This document shows, one piece after another, positions 25,301 to 34,700 of a stretch of 44,327 nucleotides of DNA. The notes beneath the pieces are model-generated. The model was not told the DNA's origin. It searched no databases and worked only from the letters and a program-made list of their open reading frames with translations. Position 1 is the first letter of the stretch. Every line of letters begins with the position of its first letter. Source of the DNA: Planctomycetota bacterium (GTDB taxonomy: Bacteria > Planctomycetota > UBA8108 > JACQVS01). The stretch spans positions 1-44,327 of the forward strand of contig JANQLS010000074.1 in NCBI GenBank assembly GCA_028280485.1, given 5' to 3'. A program made the translations under genes and the position numbers.

Positions 25301-25473
25301 GCCCGCCGGTTTTCATTATTAATTTTTTCATCCCCGGACACCAAGGTCGTTCCCAAGCAGACAACCCACACGCCCACCAAAACCCAACCCAGGGTTCGTG
25401 AAGAGGAATAAAAATTGGTTCTTATCAACACGTTATTCACAAAACTAAGTGTAAAACTGATTTTCCGACCCAT
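22342..25473 (-). CDS. PSCyt1 / DUF1549 / DUF1553 haem protein with C-terminal jelly-roll domain
   Basis: The open frame begins at TTG 25491; I prefer ATG 25473 (MGRKISFTLSF), which has GGAAG just upstream. An N-terminal hydrophobic segment (WVLVGVWVVCLGTTLVSG) directs export. PSCyt1 carries one haem site (CQSCHG) and the conserved EMPPKKKLS loop. DUF1549/PSCyt2 follows (AYVLRKLEDQGL, LTGLPPTQEEVDSF, RHWLDVVRYAQTNGYERD) and ends in a second haem site (CARCH). DUF1553/PSD1 comes next (MVNRLWQHLLGRGLSQTPNDFG, TYQLSSQAQ). The last 200 residues resemble a LamG or 3-keto-disaccharide-hydrolase-type jelly roll (LKGYELQFDPERKTVTL). The family is typical of planctomycetes and associated with sulfated polysaccharide loci; its role is presumed to be redox. 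It is in an operon with DUF1501. Confidence 0.92.
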   Translation of the reverse strand: MGRKISFTLSFVNNVLIRTNFYSSSRTLGWVLVGVWVVCLGTTLVSGDEKINNENRRAIEHFELKVRPVLAESCQSCHGSKKQKGGLRLDSREAILKGGESGPAIVPGNAKASLLYQAIRHEDLEMPPKKKLSNRKIQAIGQWIQAGAPWPKSDHPEVDLEDTAFKVTEEDRDYWAFRVIKKSPLPETTNSTWIQQPFDAYVLRKLEDQGLKPNPKASPRELIRRLHFDLTGLPPTQEEVDSFLKDPSPTAYSQRIDDLLARPQFGVRWGRHWLDVVRYAQTNGYERDDEKPLAWRYRDYVINSFNQNKPYDQFLKEQLAGDEIENVTPDSLVATGFYRLNVWDDEPDDKLNARYDELDDIIRTTSSAFLGLTLGCARCHRHMYDPISQAEYYKFLSFFHNIRPYDRPRYQLGSPTYVPLAEPSQLARWQKGHRSQIEKFKAELASLPKDKKNEGKRKELENKIKNLEKQQPPFEWGLAITESGPKAPTTHVLTRGNAHNKEAEVHPGFPEVLDAQGQSFISLAQPKNTSPSKTSSGRRLLLTQWMTHPNHPLTARVMVNRLWQHLLGRGLSQTPNDFGRAGLAPTHPQVLDWLAKDFIEKDWSIKSTIKTILLSSTYQLSSQAQQPTALAKDPGNDLFWRQNLKRLEAEAIRDSILQVSDVIDHSFGGRGFFPKLSREVIAGGSRPGRGWEYPKGNQQRRRSAYIFIKRTMGVPLLESFDYVNTSQPIGARPTTTVAPQALMLLNSNFLKKQAELFAQRLNQEKHKTENALIQRAFQIAISRKASSRELIIATNFLKRQREAQSKIIPNLTFNPLVPKALFDGYKNQIPQNEFLEGPRYQWKFYRGVWEDKGDSIQWVKEAQTPFGLFQGLTYTSGSITTRLKISENSELVGLILKGTAEGDRLKGYELQFDPERKTVTLLRVDNGTQMLAQIVNQNLRGRWVEIRSKIKEGDIELVLNSDNQLTIKTQDPNPIKGPGRFGVKAWGSYTKLEKAIIKTDQWTSDLIQVDQQARQQYEKDAPDEALKALCLLILNLNEFIYID

Positions 25474-25696
25474 CTCACTTCCGTACACCAAAACCGATCA
25501 CTTCACCCCAGCCCCCCTTACCAGGTAACGATGATACTTACCCGGTAGCGGCAAGACCAAGTGAAAGCCTTCAAATTTTCGATACCCTGGGTTCGAGTGG
25601 TTTGAATAATTTGGTCAGGGGGTGATGGTGACATCACGAACCCTGGGTTGGGGGAGGGGGATGATGATACTGGGAGGGGCGAGATGGGAATCCTTT

Positions 25697-27118
25697 TTAG
25701 GGTTTAGGTTTAGGCATGGGGGCTTCGACGGACTGGCGCCAGGCTTTTAGTCGTTGGTGAAGCTTTCGTGCGAGGTCGGGTTTCTTTTTGATGAGATTTT
25801 GGGTCTCACCGATGTCAGAACTGAGATCGTAGAGCTCTAATCGTCCGTGTTCGAAGAACTCGATCAGTTTGTAAACTCCGCTTCGCACCGCGCCGGCGGG
25901 CGTTGTACGCCAAGTCCCCTTTTTAGTATTGGCTTGGAGGTATCCGGGGAAATGCCAAAAGAGGTCAGCTCCTTTACCCTGGGTTGGGTTTTTAGGATTT
26001 TTGAAAAGAGGGCTGAGATCCTTTCCGTCGAGTTGCTTATTAATTTTTGGATGCCCTGCGGCCGTGATTAGAGTGGGGTAAAAATCTAAGCTGATGATGG
26101 GTACATCGCAGGTGGTTCCGGCGAGAATTTTTCCGGGCCAACGTAGGATCGTCGACACCCGAATGCCACCCTCGTAGAGCATTCCCTTACCGCCCCGAAG
26201 GGGTCGATTGGAGGTCACATTCCGAGTTCCCAATCCGTCGTATCCCCCGAGCCCCCCATTGTCCGACGTGAAGATGATCAGGGTGTTATCTTGAATTCCT
26301 AGCTCATTTACTTTTTTTAATAAGCGGCCAACATTCTCATCCATACTTTCGATCATGGCCGCATACGTGGCATTACCTTGCCCGTTGATCGCCGGCTTAT
26401 CCTTATATTTTTTAATAATCTCCTTCTTGCCCTGAATCGGAGTATGAACCGTATAAAAAGGGAAGTAGAGAAAGAAGGGCTGCTCCCGTTTTTTACTTAA
26501 AAACTTGAGCGCCTCATCCGTCAAGCGGTCGGTCAAGTATTCGCCTTTGGGACCGTCCTTTAAATTTGAATTTCGATAAGGACTAAAATAGGAGCGCGGA
26601 TGACCCGCCTTGTTCCCCGCGACATTTAAATTAAATCCTTGTTGATCGGGACCTGCCTTGGGAGCTTGCCCCAAATGCCACTTCCCAAAATGAGCCGTGT
26701 CATAGCCAGCTTTATGAAGGGCTTCAGCGAGAGTGAAAAACTTTGGATCTAAAACCTGCTTGTTTTCAACGGGGATCAGCTTGCGATCTTTCTCTTTACC
26801 TCTCGCCCCCGTATTCACCGTGTAGACCCCATGGCGAGGCGAGTAGAGGCCGCTCATCAAGCAAGCGCGAGTCGGTGCGCAGTTAGGCCCATTGCTGTAA
26901 GCAGAAGTGAAGCGCATTCCTTCCTTGGCCAAACGATCCAAATGAGGGGTCTGATAGTATTTGGAACCAAAGCATCCCAAATCAGCCCAACCTAAATCAT
27001 CGGCCATTAAGAAAATGATGTTCGGTTGAGAGCTTTCACCATGAGCCGAAGAGCCAAGGCCTAAAAAAGATAGAAATATTAAGAGCCCAATGTGCCTGAG
27101 TGGAGAGGTGGAATTCAT
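25697..27118 (-). CDS. Family S1 sulfatase (arylsulfatase type)
   Basis: A signal peptide (IGLLIFLSFLGLGSSAHG) is followed by a complete sulfatase of about 450 residues. The metal-binding N-terminus (IIFLMADDLGWADLGCFGS) and the formylglycine motif CAPTRACLMSG (C80) identify the S1 family with a cysteine-type active site; the Cys must be matured by a formylglycine-generating enzyme not in the window. HFGKWHLGQ and FTSDNGG give the other active-site Lys/His and metal Asp/Asn. It should remove sulfate esters from a carbohydrate or aryl substrate in the periplasm. It lies 206 bases upstream of the PSCyt gene on the same strand, possibly in a common regulon. Confidence 0.93.
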   Translation of the reverse strand: MNSTSPLRHIGLLIFLSFLGLGSSAHGESSQPNIIFLMADDLGWADLGCFGSKYYQTPHLDRLAKEGMRFTSAYSNGPNCAPTRACLMSGLYSPRHGVYTVNTGARGKEKDRKLIPVENKQVLDPKFFTLAEALHKAGYDTAHFGKWHLGQAPKAGPDQQGFNLNVAGNKAGHPRSYFSPYRNSNLKDGPKGEYLTDRLTDEALKFLSKKREQPFFLYFPFYTVHTPIQGKKEIIKKYKDKPAINGQGNATYAAMIESMDENVGRLLKKVNELGIQDNTLIIFTSDNGGLGGYDGLGTRNVTSNRPLRGGKGMLYEGGIRVSTILRWPGKILAGTTCDVPIISLDFYPTLITAAGHPKINKQLDGKDLSPLFKNPKNPTQGKGADLFWHFPGYLQANTKKGTWRTTPAGAVRSGVYKLIEFFEHGRLELYDLSSDIGETQNLIKKKPDLARKLHQRLKAWRQSVEAPMPKPKP

Positions 27119-27414
27119 GCCAGCATCCAGAGTTAGGTATTCTGCTTAGTTGATTCTTGAATGTGAGATATCAATTATTCTCTCTTTAAAAGAAATTTTC
27201 CTCGGCCTTGTCGACCAAAAGGGGTAAGTTCTTTTTTCGATCATAACTGGTCTATATTAATTCATTAATGAGTTTGGAAGCGAGCAGACTTTCTTCGTTT
27301 CAAACAAATTCACCCCTAAATCCATCAAAGCGGCTTATGAGTCTTCGGTTCAGTTGAAGCTCGACCTTTCGGTCTTGTTCTATGGCTAACCTAAACTTCG
27401 AGCCCGGAGGTCCC

Positions 27415-27990
27415 ATGAAGGTTTTAAAGTTTTTAATCATTGCAGCCATCGCAATTCTCGCCGGTATTTTTGGTTATGGTTACAGCTTGCCTAAGGATGT
27501 TTCCATCACTCGCTCCATCGTGATTAACGCTCCTTCTGAATCCATTCACCCCTTGGTTAACAGTTTTCAGGCTTGGAGAAATTGGGCTCCATGGAATACC
27601 GAAAAAGATCCTACACTAAAATACACCTACGAAGGATCGGAAGAGGGAGTCGGCTCAAAACAAATTTGGAAGGGTAAAGATGGTGAAGGGAATATGGTTA
27701 TCACCAAATCCGATCCAAAGACCGGTATTGAATACGACATCACTATGATGGAGAAAAAAGAAGCGGGTTCAATCGTCTACGAAAAAGAAGGTGAAGGTAC
27801 CAAAGTGACATGGACGTTTAATTCAACCGACATGGGTGCCATCAATCGAATCTTTGTCAATATGTTCAAAGGGCAACTCGAAGGTTACTTCGATGAAGGC
27901 CTTGAAGATCTCAAGTCCTACGTTGAAACCGGAGAGAAAAAATCTGACAAAGAGGAAAATGCAAAAGTCCCCGAAGGTGAGCAGAAATGA
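27415..27990 (+). CDS. SRPBCC (polyketide cyclase-like) domain protein with N-terminal membrane anchor
   Basis: ATG 27415 follows GGAGGT closely and is preferred over ATG 27382. Residues about 5-24 (KFLIIAAIAILAGIFGYGYS) form a membrane anchor. The rest matches the START-like SRPBCC fold as in polyketide_cyc2 proteins: SITRSIVINAPSESIHPLVNSFQAWRNWAPW, then TYEGSEEGVGSKQIWKG, and VTWTFNSTDMGAI before the long closing helix. These domains bind hydrophobic ligands in a deep cavity. The tail is charged (KKSDKEENAKVPEGEQK). The gene stands between minus-strand genes, with its own strong terminator. The ligand is unknown. Confidence 0.85.
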   Translation: MKVLKFLIIAAIAILAGIFGYGYSLPKDVSITRSIVINAPSESIHPLVNSFQAWRNWAPWNTEKDPTLKYTYEGSEEGVGSKQIWKGKDGEGNMVITKSDPKTGIEYDITMMEKKEAGSIVYEKEGEGTKVTWTFNSTDMGAINRIFVNMFKGQLEGYFDEGLEDLKSYVETGEKKSDKEENAKVPEGEQK

Positions 27991-28002
27991 TGGAGTCGAA
28001 TT

Positions 28003-28047
28003 TGTAAAAATTTGGCCCGTAAAAATTTGGCCCGTAAAAATATGGCC
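28003..28047 (+). repeat. 15-base unit repeated three times after the SRPBCC gene
   Basis: GTAAAAATTTGGCCC occurs twice exactly and a third time with one or two changes, directly after the SRPBCC stop codon. An overlapping open frame reads it as KIWPV repeats, but that frame is a shadow of the SRPBCC gene. Confidence 0.8.
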
Positions 28048-28124
28048 TAGTGGAAAAGGACCAAACTCTGGTGAATTTGACTACACTCTTACGAGTTCGG
28101 CTGCAGAGTTTTCCGAATACTTAA

Positions 28125-28160
28125 ATAAAAAAGCCCTCGGCATCGCCGAGGGCTTTTTTG
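28125..28160. terminator. Bidirectional terminator between SRPBCC and sulfatase genes
   Basis: GCCCTCGGC and GCCGAGGGC enclose ATC, with six A before and six T after. It lies between convergent genes and can serve both. Confidence 0.93.
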
Positions 28161-28184
28161 ATGATGATTCTAATCCATAAAAAT

Positions 28185-30338
28185 CTACTTCACCAGCGTT
28201 AGCCTCAATCTTCGAACATCCAACAATGCTTGCTTGGCAATTTTTACTACTCGAAGTTCTAAGCTCGCTTTTCCTTTTTTATCGACTTCCACGACGCCCA
28301 ATTTTCTCCACTTAAAATTTTGGAAGTGGCCGGTGTCTTCAACTTTAAAGGTGATAGGATTCCCCGCTAATTTGATTTCGGCGGTACTCCCACCTTGACC
28401 CTTCCCGCAGCCCTGAAAGATTTCTACTTCATACTTACCGGGCTGTTTGATCTCAACAAACCACTGAACCCAGTCTTTAGGTTTTACCCAATAGCCTACG
28501 CAGTTTTTATGAGCTTGAGGTTCGTAGCGTAAGAGTTCACCTGAAGTCACCGCGTGGTGCGCGGGAATTAAGAAGCTACCATCTTTATCTGCTTTGTTGA
28601 CAAAGGGCTTTGGAGAGAAGTGCGGTTTTTCCTGAAGCTCTAGAAGGATGACTTTTGGTCCGGCAGTTTTTTCAGCTCCCTTCGGCAGCTTGAGACTCCA
28701 TTCGTAGGGTTCAGAGAGAAGCTTGATCGTTTGTTTAGGATCTGAGTCTCCTAGTAAACGAGCTTTGATTGCTTGATTATTCAATCGAGGAAAGTTAACT
28801 CGCTGACTCCCCTTCGCCAACTCAAAGTAAATGGCTTGGGGAGCTCGGTAAGCTTTACCGCCCTCAACCTCAAGTTGTGACCAAGCTCTTACCTTTCCTT
28901 TATCTTCATAGCGAATCCATCTTGCCCAAGGGAGTTTATCGATGGCGATGGAAGCTGCCATCCTATCTTTAGCGATTCCCTGAGCCCAGTTTTGGTGAAC
29001 GCCAAAGAGTTTTTTAACTAACTCTGGTTTTTCGTCGGCGTAATTTTTTTGCTCGGGTTGACGATCATTTAAGTTCGCTAAAAAGAATCGCTTTCCTTTG
29101 GGAAGGATTCGCGAATCCGCAATGAGCTTCCATTGATCCTTTCTCACCGCCCAGCGACCAAACCACTGCCAGTGAAAGCTTTCATGTAGGGAGGAAGCAT
29201 TCGGGTCATCGAGTATCGATAAAAGGCTCTTCCCGTCGAGATCGACATCGGGTTTCTCAAGATCACAGATCTCTAACAACGTCGGATAAAAATCACTACT
29301 CATGATTGCTTGATGGCGTTTGACTCCATGAGGGATCTTTTTAGGAAAGGAAAGGATGGCGGGGACTCTCAAGCCGCCTTCAAAGAACGAGTTTTTAGAT
29401 CCGCGCCAAATACCGGTATTTCCTCCGCCGCCTAAGGCTCCATAAACATGACCTTTGGGAAGACCGCTCGAATGATTCTCGACTGAAATACGATAACGTT
29501 CTTCTGAATGCCCATTATCACTCAAAAATAAGATTACACTCTTTTCAGTTAGATTTAAGGAGTCGAGCTTGTTGAGCACCCTTCCAATACAGTCATCGGT
29601 TGAAGAAATCATCTTCGCGTAAGATCGTCTGGGCTCGGGGAGATGCGCGTAGCGCTTATCGAATTTCTTATAAGCTTGTTCAGGGTAGTGAGGAATATTC
29701 AAAGAGACGAAAAGGAAGAAAGGGTTCTCTTTGTTTCGCTCTAAGTAACGGAGAGTTTTTTCTACCATTAAATCAGGGAAGTACTTTCCATTGAGTTCAA
29801 CTTCTTTCCTTCCGTCGTAGAGGTCGTGGTAACCCTTACCGTGAAGGAAGTGATGATTGTAATTATCGATGAAGCCTCCCCGAATCCCAAAAAACTCATC
29901 GAAGCCTTGGCGAGTAGGTTCATGAGCGTGAGCAGCGCCTAAATGCCATTTACCGAATAGGGCTGTCTTGTAACCTGCCGTTTTGAAAGCCTCTGCAAGA
30001 GTTACTTCAGATAGCGACATATTCGCACCTGGCTTTGAAGGCTGGCCTTGTTGCCAAGTATTGACGTTACTTCGTTGAGGGTAGCGCCCGGTTAACAATT
30101 GGGCTCTGGAAGGGCAACATACAATATGAGCGTAAGCTTGAGTGAAGCTCACTCCATTTTTAGCGAGTCGATCGATATGCGGGGTGTGGAGATCACCTGA
30201 GCCGAAGCAATTAGCATCTAATGTTCCCTGATCATCGGTCATGAAGATCACAACATTGGGTTGGTCAGCATAAGCAATCAATGAACAACTTAAATACAAC
30301 AGTACCGTGAATAAGCTGAGGAGGGTCGGACGCAACAT
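28185..30338 (-). CDS. Family S1 sulfatase with C-terminal carbohydrate-binding-like domain
   Basis: A signal peptide (TLLSLFTVLLYLSCSLIAYA) precedes the sulfatase domain: VVIFMTDDQGTLDANCFGSG, formylglycine motif CCPSRAQLLTG (first Cys, C74), ALFGKWHLG and LFLSDNGHS. Beyond about residue 490 there are some 220 residues of beta-rich sequence not needed for catalysis. It has CVGYWVKPKDWVQWFVEI, GKYEVEIFQGCGKGQGGSTAEI and LDVRRLRLTLV. The YWVKPKDWVQW and PGKYEV pattern is seen in planctomycete sulfatase tails and resembles a carbohydrate-binding module. The enzyme probably acts on an exported or captured sulfated polysaccharide. The aldo/keto reductase gene lies 35 bases upstream, so the two probably form an operon. 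Confidence 0.92.
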   Translation of the reverse strand: MLRPTLLSLFTVLLYLSCSLIAYADQPNVVIFMTDDQGTLDANCFGSGDLHTPHIDRLAKNGVSFTQAYAHIVCCPSRAQLLTGRYPQRSNVNTWQQGQPSKPGANMSLSEVTLAEAFKTAGYKTALFGKWHLGAAHAHEPTRQGFDEFFGIRGGFIDNYNHHFLHGKGYHDLYDGRKEVELNGKYFPDLMVEKTLRYLERNKENPFFLFVSLNIPHYPEQAYKKFDKRYAHLPEPRRSYAKMISSTDDCIGRVLNKLDSLNLTEKSVILFLSDNGHSEERYRISVENHSSGLPKGHVYGALGGGGNTGIWRGSKNSFFEGGLRVPAILSFPKKIPHGVKRHQAIMSSDFYPTLLEICDLEKPDVDLDGKSLLSILDDPNASSLHESFHWQWFGRWAVRKDQWKLIADSRILPKGKRFFLANLNDRQPEQKNYADEKPELVKKLFGVHQNWAQGIAKDRMAASIAIDKLPWARWIRYEDKGKVRAWSQLEVEGGKAYRAPQAIYFELAKGSQRVNFPRLNNQAIKARLLGDSDPKQTIKLLSEPYEWSLKLPKGAEKTAGPKVILLELQEKPHFSPKPFVNKADKDGSFLIPAHHAVTSGELLRYEPQAHKNCVGYWVKPKDWVQWFVEIKQPGKYEVEIFQGCGKGQGGSTAEIKLAGNPITFKVEDTGHFQNFKWRKLGVVEVDKKGKASLELRVVKIAKQALLDVRRLRLTLVK

Positions 30339-30373
30339 AGAATAGTCCTTAATACAAAAGGAATTGAACTCAG

Positions 30374-31630
30374 TTAATCTCTGGCGAATAGCCCTTTAGC
30401 TTTCGATTTTATTCGCCTGAGTTTATTGAGTATTTTCTTTAATTTTGGCTGATAACGTTCTTTCAGGCTCAGTTTATTAAATAACGTCTCGTGGTACTCT
30501 TTCAAGAGTTGGGGGATGAGTTCTCGATTTGGGGAATCAACCAACAGGGCATCGAGTTGAGAAAAATCCAAATGATTGACCGTCTTACCCGGGAACCAAT
30601 GACTTCCTCCCGTTTGAAGAAGTTTGTAGCGTTCTCTTGAATAATCCGTGATTCCAAATGCGCGTTCAAGATTTCCTAACCAAAGAATCGTTTTTAAGTT
30701 CACCTCACCCGGTACGTTTTCCCAAGAGGGCAAGCCTTCTTTCCACGTCGAGGCGTAGGGTTCGGTTAATGCTTTAGAAAACTGTGCATCTAACTTTTTG
30801 ATGATGTCTTCGATATCGGGAGGACCCTCCTTCAAGATCTCGACCGCTTTCAAATGCTCGTCAAAATCTTCAGGCTTCGCCGCCCCGAGAGATAGGGTTT
30901 TGATTTCTGGGTGCGACAGGCAAAAAAGGTCATTAAAAACCATCGGTGAGTAGGGCTTACAAAGTTCGACTAAGGTGTCGGAAGGTTTGAAAAGTTTTCC
31001 ACCTACTGACGATGGACTGATGATAAACACCCCTACATCGTTTTTGGACGCCGCGTGAAGAGCAGGGAGGTTTTCTTGATTGACATAGTAAAAGTGAAGA
31101 TTGACGTAAGCGAACTTACCCGATTCCAATAGCTCGATGATCTTGGGGGTGGGAGCGTGAGTCGAAAATCCTAAATGTTTAATTCTCCCCTGCTTTTGAA
31201 GCTCTAAAGCCACCTCATAGCAACCGCCAGGCCTAAGAGTCCAATCCATGTGCTTTTGAAAGTTCAGACCATGAAAGGCAAAAAGGTCGACATAATCTAA
31301 TTGGAGTCGATTGAGCGAGTCTTCTAAATTTGCCTTAAATACTTCGGGGTCTTCTTGGGGAGGAACCTTCGTTTGAAGAATGAAGGAATCTCGAGGCCGG
31401 TGAGGAAGGATACGTCCCAGTTGATGTTCGCTGGTCCCGTAACCACGAGCGGTCTCGAAGTGATGAATTCCTACTTCGAGGGCTCGATCGATGATCGCCT
31501 CTAAGTTTTTTTGATTTTCGGGGGGGACTTGGTCTTGCTGGCTAGAATCCCACGAATGTTGGTAGCGCATGCCGCCCACACTAAAGAGCGGCATGTCGAT
31601 TTCCGTGCGTCCGAATCGTCGATAGAGCAT
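30374..31630 (-). CDS. Aldo/keto reductase
   Basis: A TIM-barrel oxidoreductase that should reduce an aldehyde or ketone with NADPH. The N-terminus (LYRRFGRTEIDMPLFSVGGM) and IGRIKHLGFSTHA-type motifs place it in the family. The catalytic tetrad is Y64 (GYGTSE), K88 (LQTKVPP), H120 (FAFHG) and, at the usual Asp position, E59 (HHFETARGYG). About 130 residues beyond the barrel are helical and basic (KKILNKLRRIKSKAKG), longer than a typical aldo/keto reductase. The sulfatase gene lies 35 bases downstream on the same strand, so it may process a released sugar. The ATG is followed closely by reductase sequence, so the start is secure. Confidence 0.88.
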   Translation of the reverse strand: MLYRRFGRTEIDMPLFSVGGMRYQHSWDSSQQDQVPPENQKNLEAIIDRALEVGIHHFETARGYGTSEHQLGRILPHRPRDSFILQTKVPPQEDPEVFKANLEDSLNRLQLDYVDLFAFHGLNFQKHMDWTLRPGGCYEVALELQKQGRIKHLGFSTHAPTPKIIELLESGKFAYVNLHFYYVNQENLPALHAASKNDVGVFIISPSSVGGKLFKPSDTLVELCKPYSPMVFNDLFCLSHPEIKTLSLGAAKPEDFDEHLKAVEILKEGPPDIEDIIKKLDAQFSKALTEPYASTWKEGLPSWENVPGEVNLKTILWLGNLERAFGITDYSRERYKLLQTGGSHWFPGKTVNHLDFSQLDALLVDSPNRELIPQLLKEYHETLFNKLSLKERYQPKLKKILNKLRRIKSKAKGLFARD

Positions 31631-31642
31631 TTGAGATAAAGA

Positions 31643-31721
31643 TTGTAGCTAAGTCCGCCAGAGATGAGGTGATTCAAGCTATTCAGCCAAAATCGTCCAA
31701 TCTCTGGCGAGATTGGCTACA
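31643..31721. repeat. Paired inverted repeat (TGTAGC..CGCCAGAGAT type)
   Basis: TGTAGCTAAGTCCGCCAGAG (31653 on) and, inverted, TGTAGCCAATCTCGCCAGAG (ending at 31721) face each other; each continues with GAT.. and GCT.. blocks that also match. It separates two genes on the same strand and begins with the same TGTAGC as the element at 13.8 kb. Confidence 0.65.
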
Positions 31722-31724
31722 GGA

Positions 31725-34700
31725 TTAATTGCAAGGCAAGCTACTACAACCTTCGATGCGAGTACATTCGGCACCCAAGGTGTGAGGAGGCCCTTGAAGG
31801 AACAAATAAGTCAATGAGCTGACGGCATCGGCTCCGTCGACTAAGTCATCTCCGTTGAAATCGAGCAACAGAAGATTACCACCATCAGCGGCATGCTCAC
31901 CATCACAAGGAAGTACAAGTGCTCCCGGTTGGAAGGCTAACAAGAGTGTGGTGATCGCATCTCCGATGTTGAGGAAACCATCCCCATTGGCGTCACCCGG
32001 TTTTCTTAAACCTGCGGTGATGGAAGCGAAATCCTCAACACCAGGGGAGCCATGCATCTCTGAAGATGGTAGCCAATTCGCTTTAGTATTCCACTCAGCG
32101 ATCGGGGCGAAAGGATCGAAGACACGTAGAGAGAAACCTGCTCCGTCCGTCGATTCAAACCAATCGTCAAGGTAATCGAATTGTTGAATATCGAAATTAC
32201 CTCCCCAAGTCAGTTCGAGATCCTCACCTGAATTGGAAAGACCGCCCGAATACTGACCGGCGATGATGTCGGGATTCACATTGGGATAACGCAAGCTGAA
32301 GGACTGGAGATCACGAACCACCAAGACAATTTGGTTGGGTGCGAGTTCAGTAACGTTTCCTTCTGCGAAATCGAATTCAATACCTTCAGTGAAGCGAACA
32401 TCTTCTAAGCTGATGGTTTCAGTGCCGAGGTTTTGGAGTTCAACAAACTCAAATCCACCGCCACCCAAAGGATTGTACATGATCTCCGTGATCTTCAGGG
32501 CTTCGATCAAAGCTGGGGGATCCGTCGCGGCGATCGTGGTGAATTCAACGGGTTCGGACCAGTGGCTCGCATAGTTATCGCTGTCCGTCATCCGTGCTCT
32601 TGCACGGTATCTCCTACCGGTCTTTACAGCTCGGGGAGGAACGAAAAAAGTTGAGCTAAACTCTGTGATCGGTCCACTTCTCCAAGGTTTTGTGTATTCG
32701 TAAACACGTTGATTCAAGCGATCGAAAGGAACACCGCTGGGGGTGATCTCTGCGATCATCCACTCGATGTTGCCGAAGGTGTTATCCCCTTGAGGGTCAT
32801 CGAAGTCAGATACATCAAAGGAGAGGCCATCCACGGGGTAGCCCGCTTCTCCGGTGTAGGAGATGGTCGGTTGCCGCGGTATGCGAGAGCTCGAACTTTC
32901 GGCGTTCGTTAAGTTGAGCATGTGGCGCGCTCGTCCCCCTGAAGGAACGGTAGGTCCACTCCCGCCAGTCCAACCTGTGAAGGCAAAGTTCTTCATATCC
33001 TGAATTTTGAACGTGATCGTACCGAAGTCTTGGCGACCTTCAGATCCAGGAGCCGTTCGGAATCTATCCCGATCAGCATTTGAAAAGTCGATCACGAATG
33101 CCGCGAGATCATCGATCATTCGCTCGATGACTTCCCGCGTCCAAATCAAGTTGATAAATTCACGCATGAAGTTTCGGTACTTGATTCGGAAGGCGCTTTT
33201 TCTGGAATCGTTGAAGATAGCCGCTTTGGAGTAGTCTTCTCCGCTATTCCAATTGGGACCCCAACTCGCATCGGAATCGTGAGGAAGTGTCCAAAGTCTT
33301 CCATACTGAGTTCGTTCATAATCGGGTTCAAAATACCAAGCACGGTTCTTCGAGTGGGAGTCGGCGGGTCGGAAATCGTAGTGACGAATGGCTTCGACTA
33401 CAGTGTGGTAGGGATACCAAACGTCGTAGTTGACATGGGCATCGACCCAGGCTGCTGTTTGAGAGGGCCTCAGATTGGCACGAATGTTTTGAAAGTCGGC
33501 ATCTGGTTTGATGGCGAAGCGACCTTGGTTTCTTAAAAGGTCGGCACCTCTAAATTGCCCATCTTTGAGTTTGTAGAGATTTCCATCCTCCAATCGGTGA
33601 GTGTCCATGAAGATGGCATCGTAATTTTCCATCGCCAAGTGCATGCCGTGGAAATCTCCCGAGTATTGCCCTTGAGATCCAGAAGGTGCTTCTTGAACGC
33701 CATCGACGACTCGAAGGTGAAAGGTGTGCATCCATGGTGAAGGTACTCCCACCATATTCCAAAGGTTGGCGTTGAGAGTCTCCGTTAAACCGAAGTTACC
33801 CACATCTTTGTTATCGAACATCTTCCCGGTATTGAGAGTACGCCACTTACGGCGATAGGGTTTGCCGTAGTTGTCGTGGAGCTGAACGTAATTCCCGCGC
33901 TTGAAGCGAATTCGCATCGAGCGCTTTCCACTTCCTCCGTAACGGTCGTTGGCCTGACGTAGTCGATAACGAACGTGGTCATAAACTTTTCCGTTGTAGA
34001 CGAAGGCTCCTTCCCAATTGAATCGATCACGAGCCCGTTCGTTACCTTTCGAAATACGATGGGCACTGTTGTAACCGATACAATGTTGCCAATCACTGTT
34101 GAGAGTGATCAGGTGGTAGACCGGAAGCGAATTCATTAACTCTTCTGAGTAAACTTGATTGCCTCCGAGGACGGAGGTTGTCACTCCATACTGAGGAACT
34201 CCATCGTAGATAAAACAAGCGAAGTTGAGAGATTCATCGTCTTGGAAGGGAGCTACCACGGTGTTGTTCTCAGTATCGGTTGCGACGATGCGATAACGGA
34301 AGAGAGTTCGGTTGCCTTGAGGCGGCATGGTCGCGGTGTAGATATCGTCACCTGCAGCGAAGTCACCATTTTGGCCATCGTCTCGCATAACGATTTCACT
34401 CCAGTTCGCAGGATCTTCGAATTCAGGATTCGGAGTGAAGGGCTCATCGGCTCGAGCCAGCAAAACGTTATGGGGGTGGGCTAGATGGGCTGGAATATAG
34501 TTGCCGGGGTCAACGACTTGGTATCGTACCAATACTTCAGAAACTAATTCAGGATCTGTGACTTTCGCCGTGATCTTGAATTCAGAATTCGCGGGGGGTT
34601 GATCGGGGGCGTGATTGACTTGACGCACATTGGGTGGAGCTGATTCGGAGTAAACCGAATTTCTAACTCCCGGAGAGGGTTGGGCTACGGCACCTTCCCC

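Noticed and set aside
27836..28180. 114-codon open frame with KIWPV repeats
   Set aside because: Its first half overlaps the SRPBCC gene in another frame, it has no ribosome binding site, and its end runs through the terminator hairpin.
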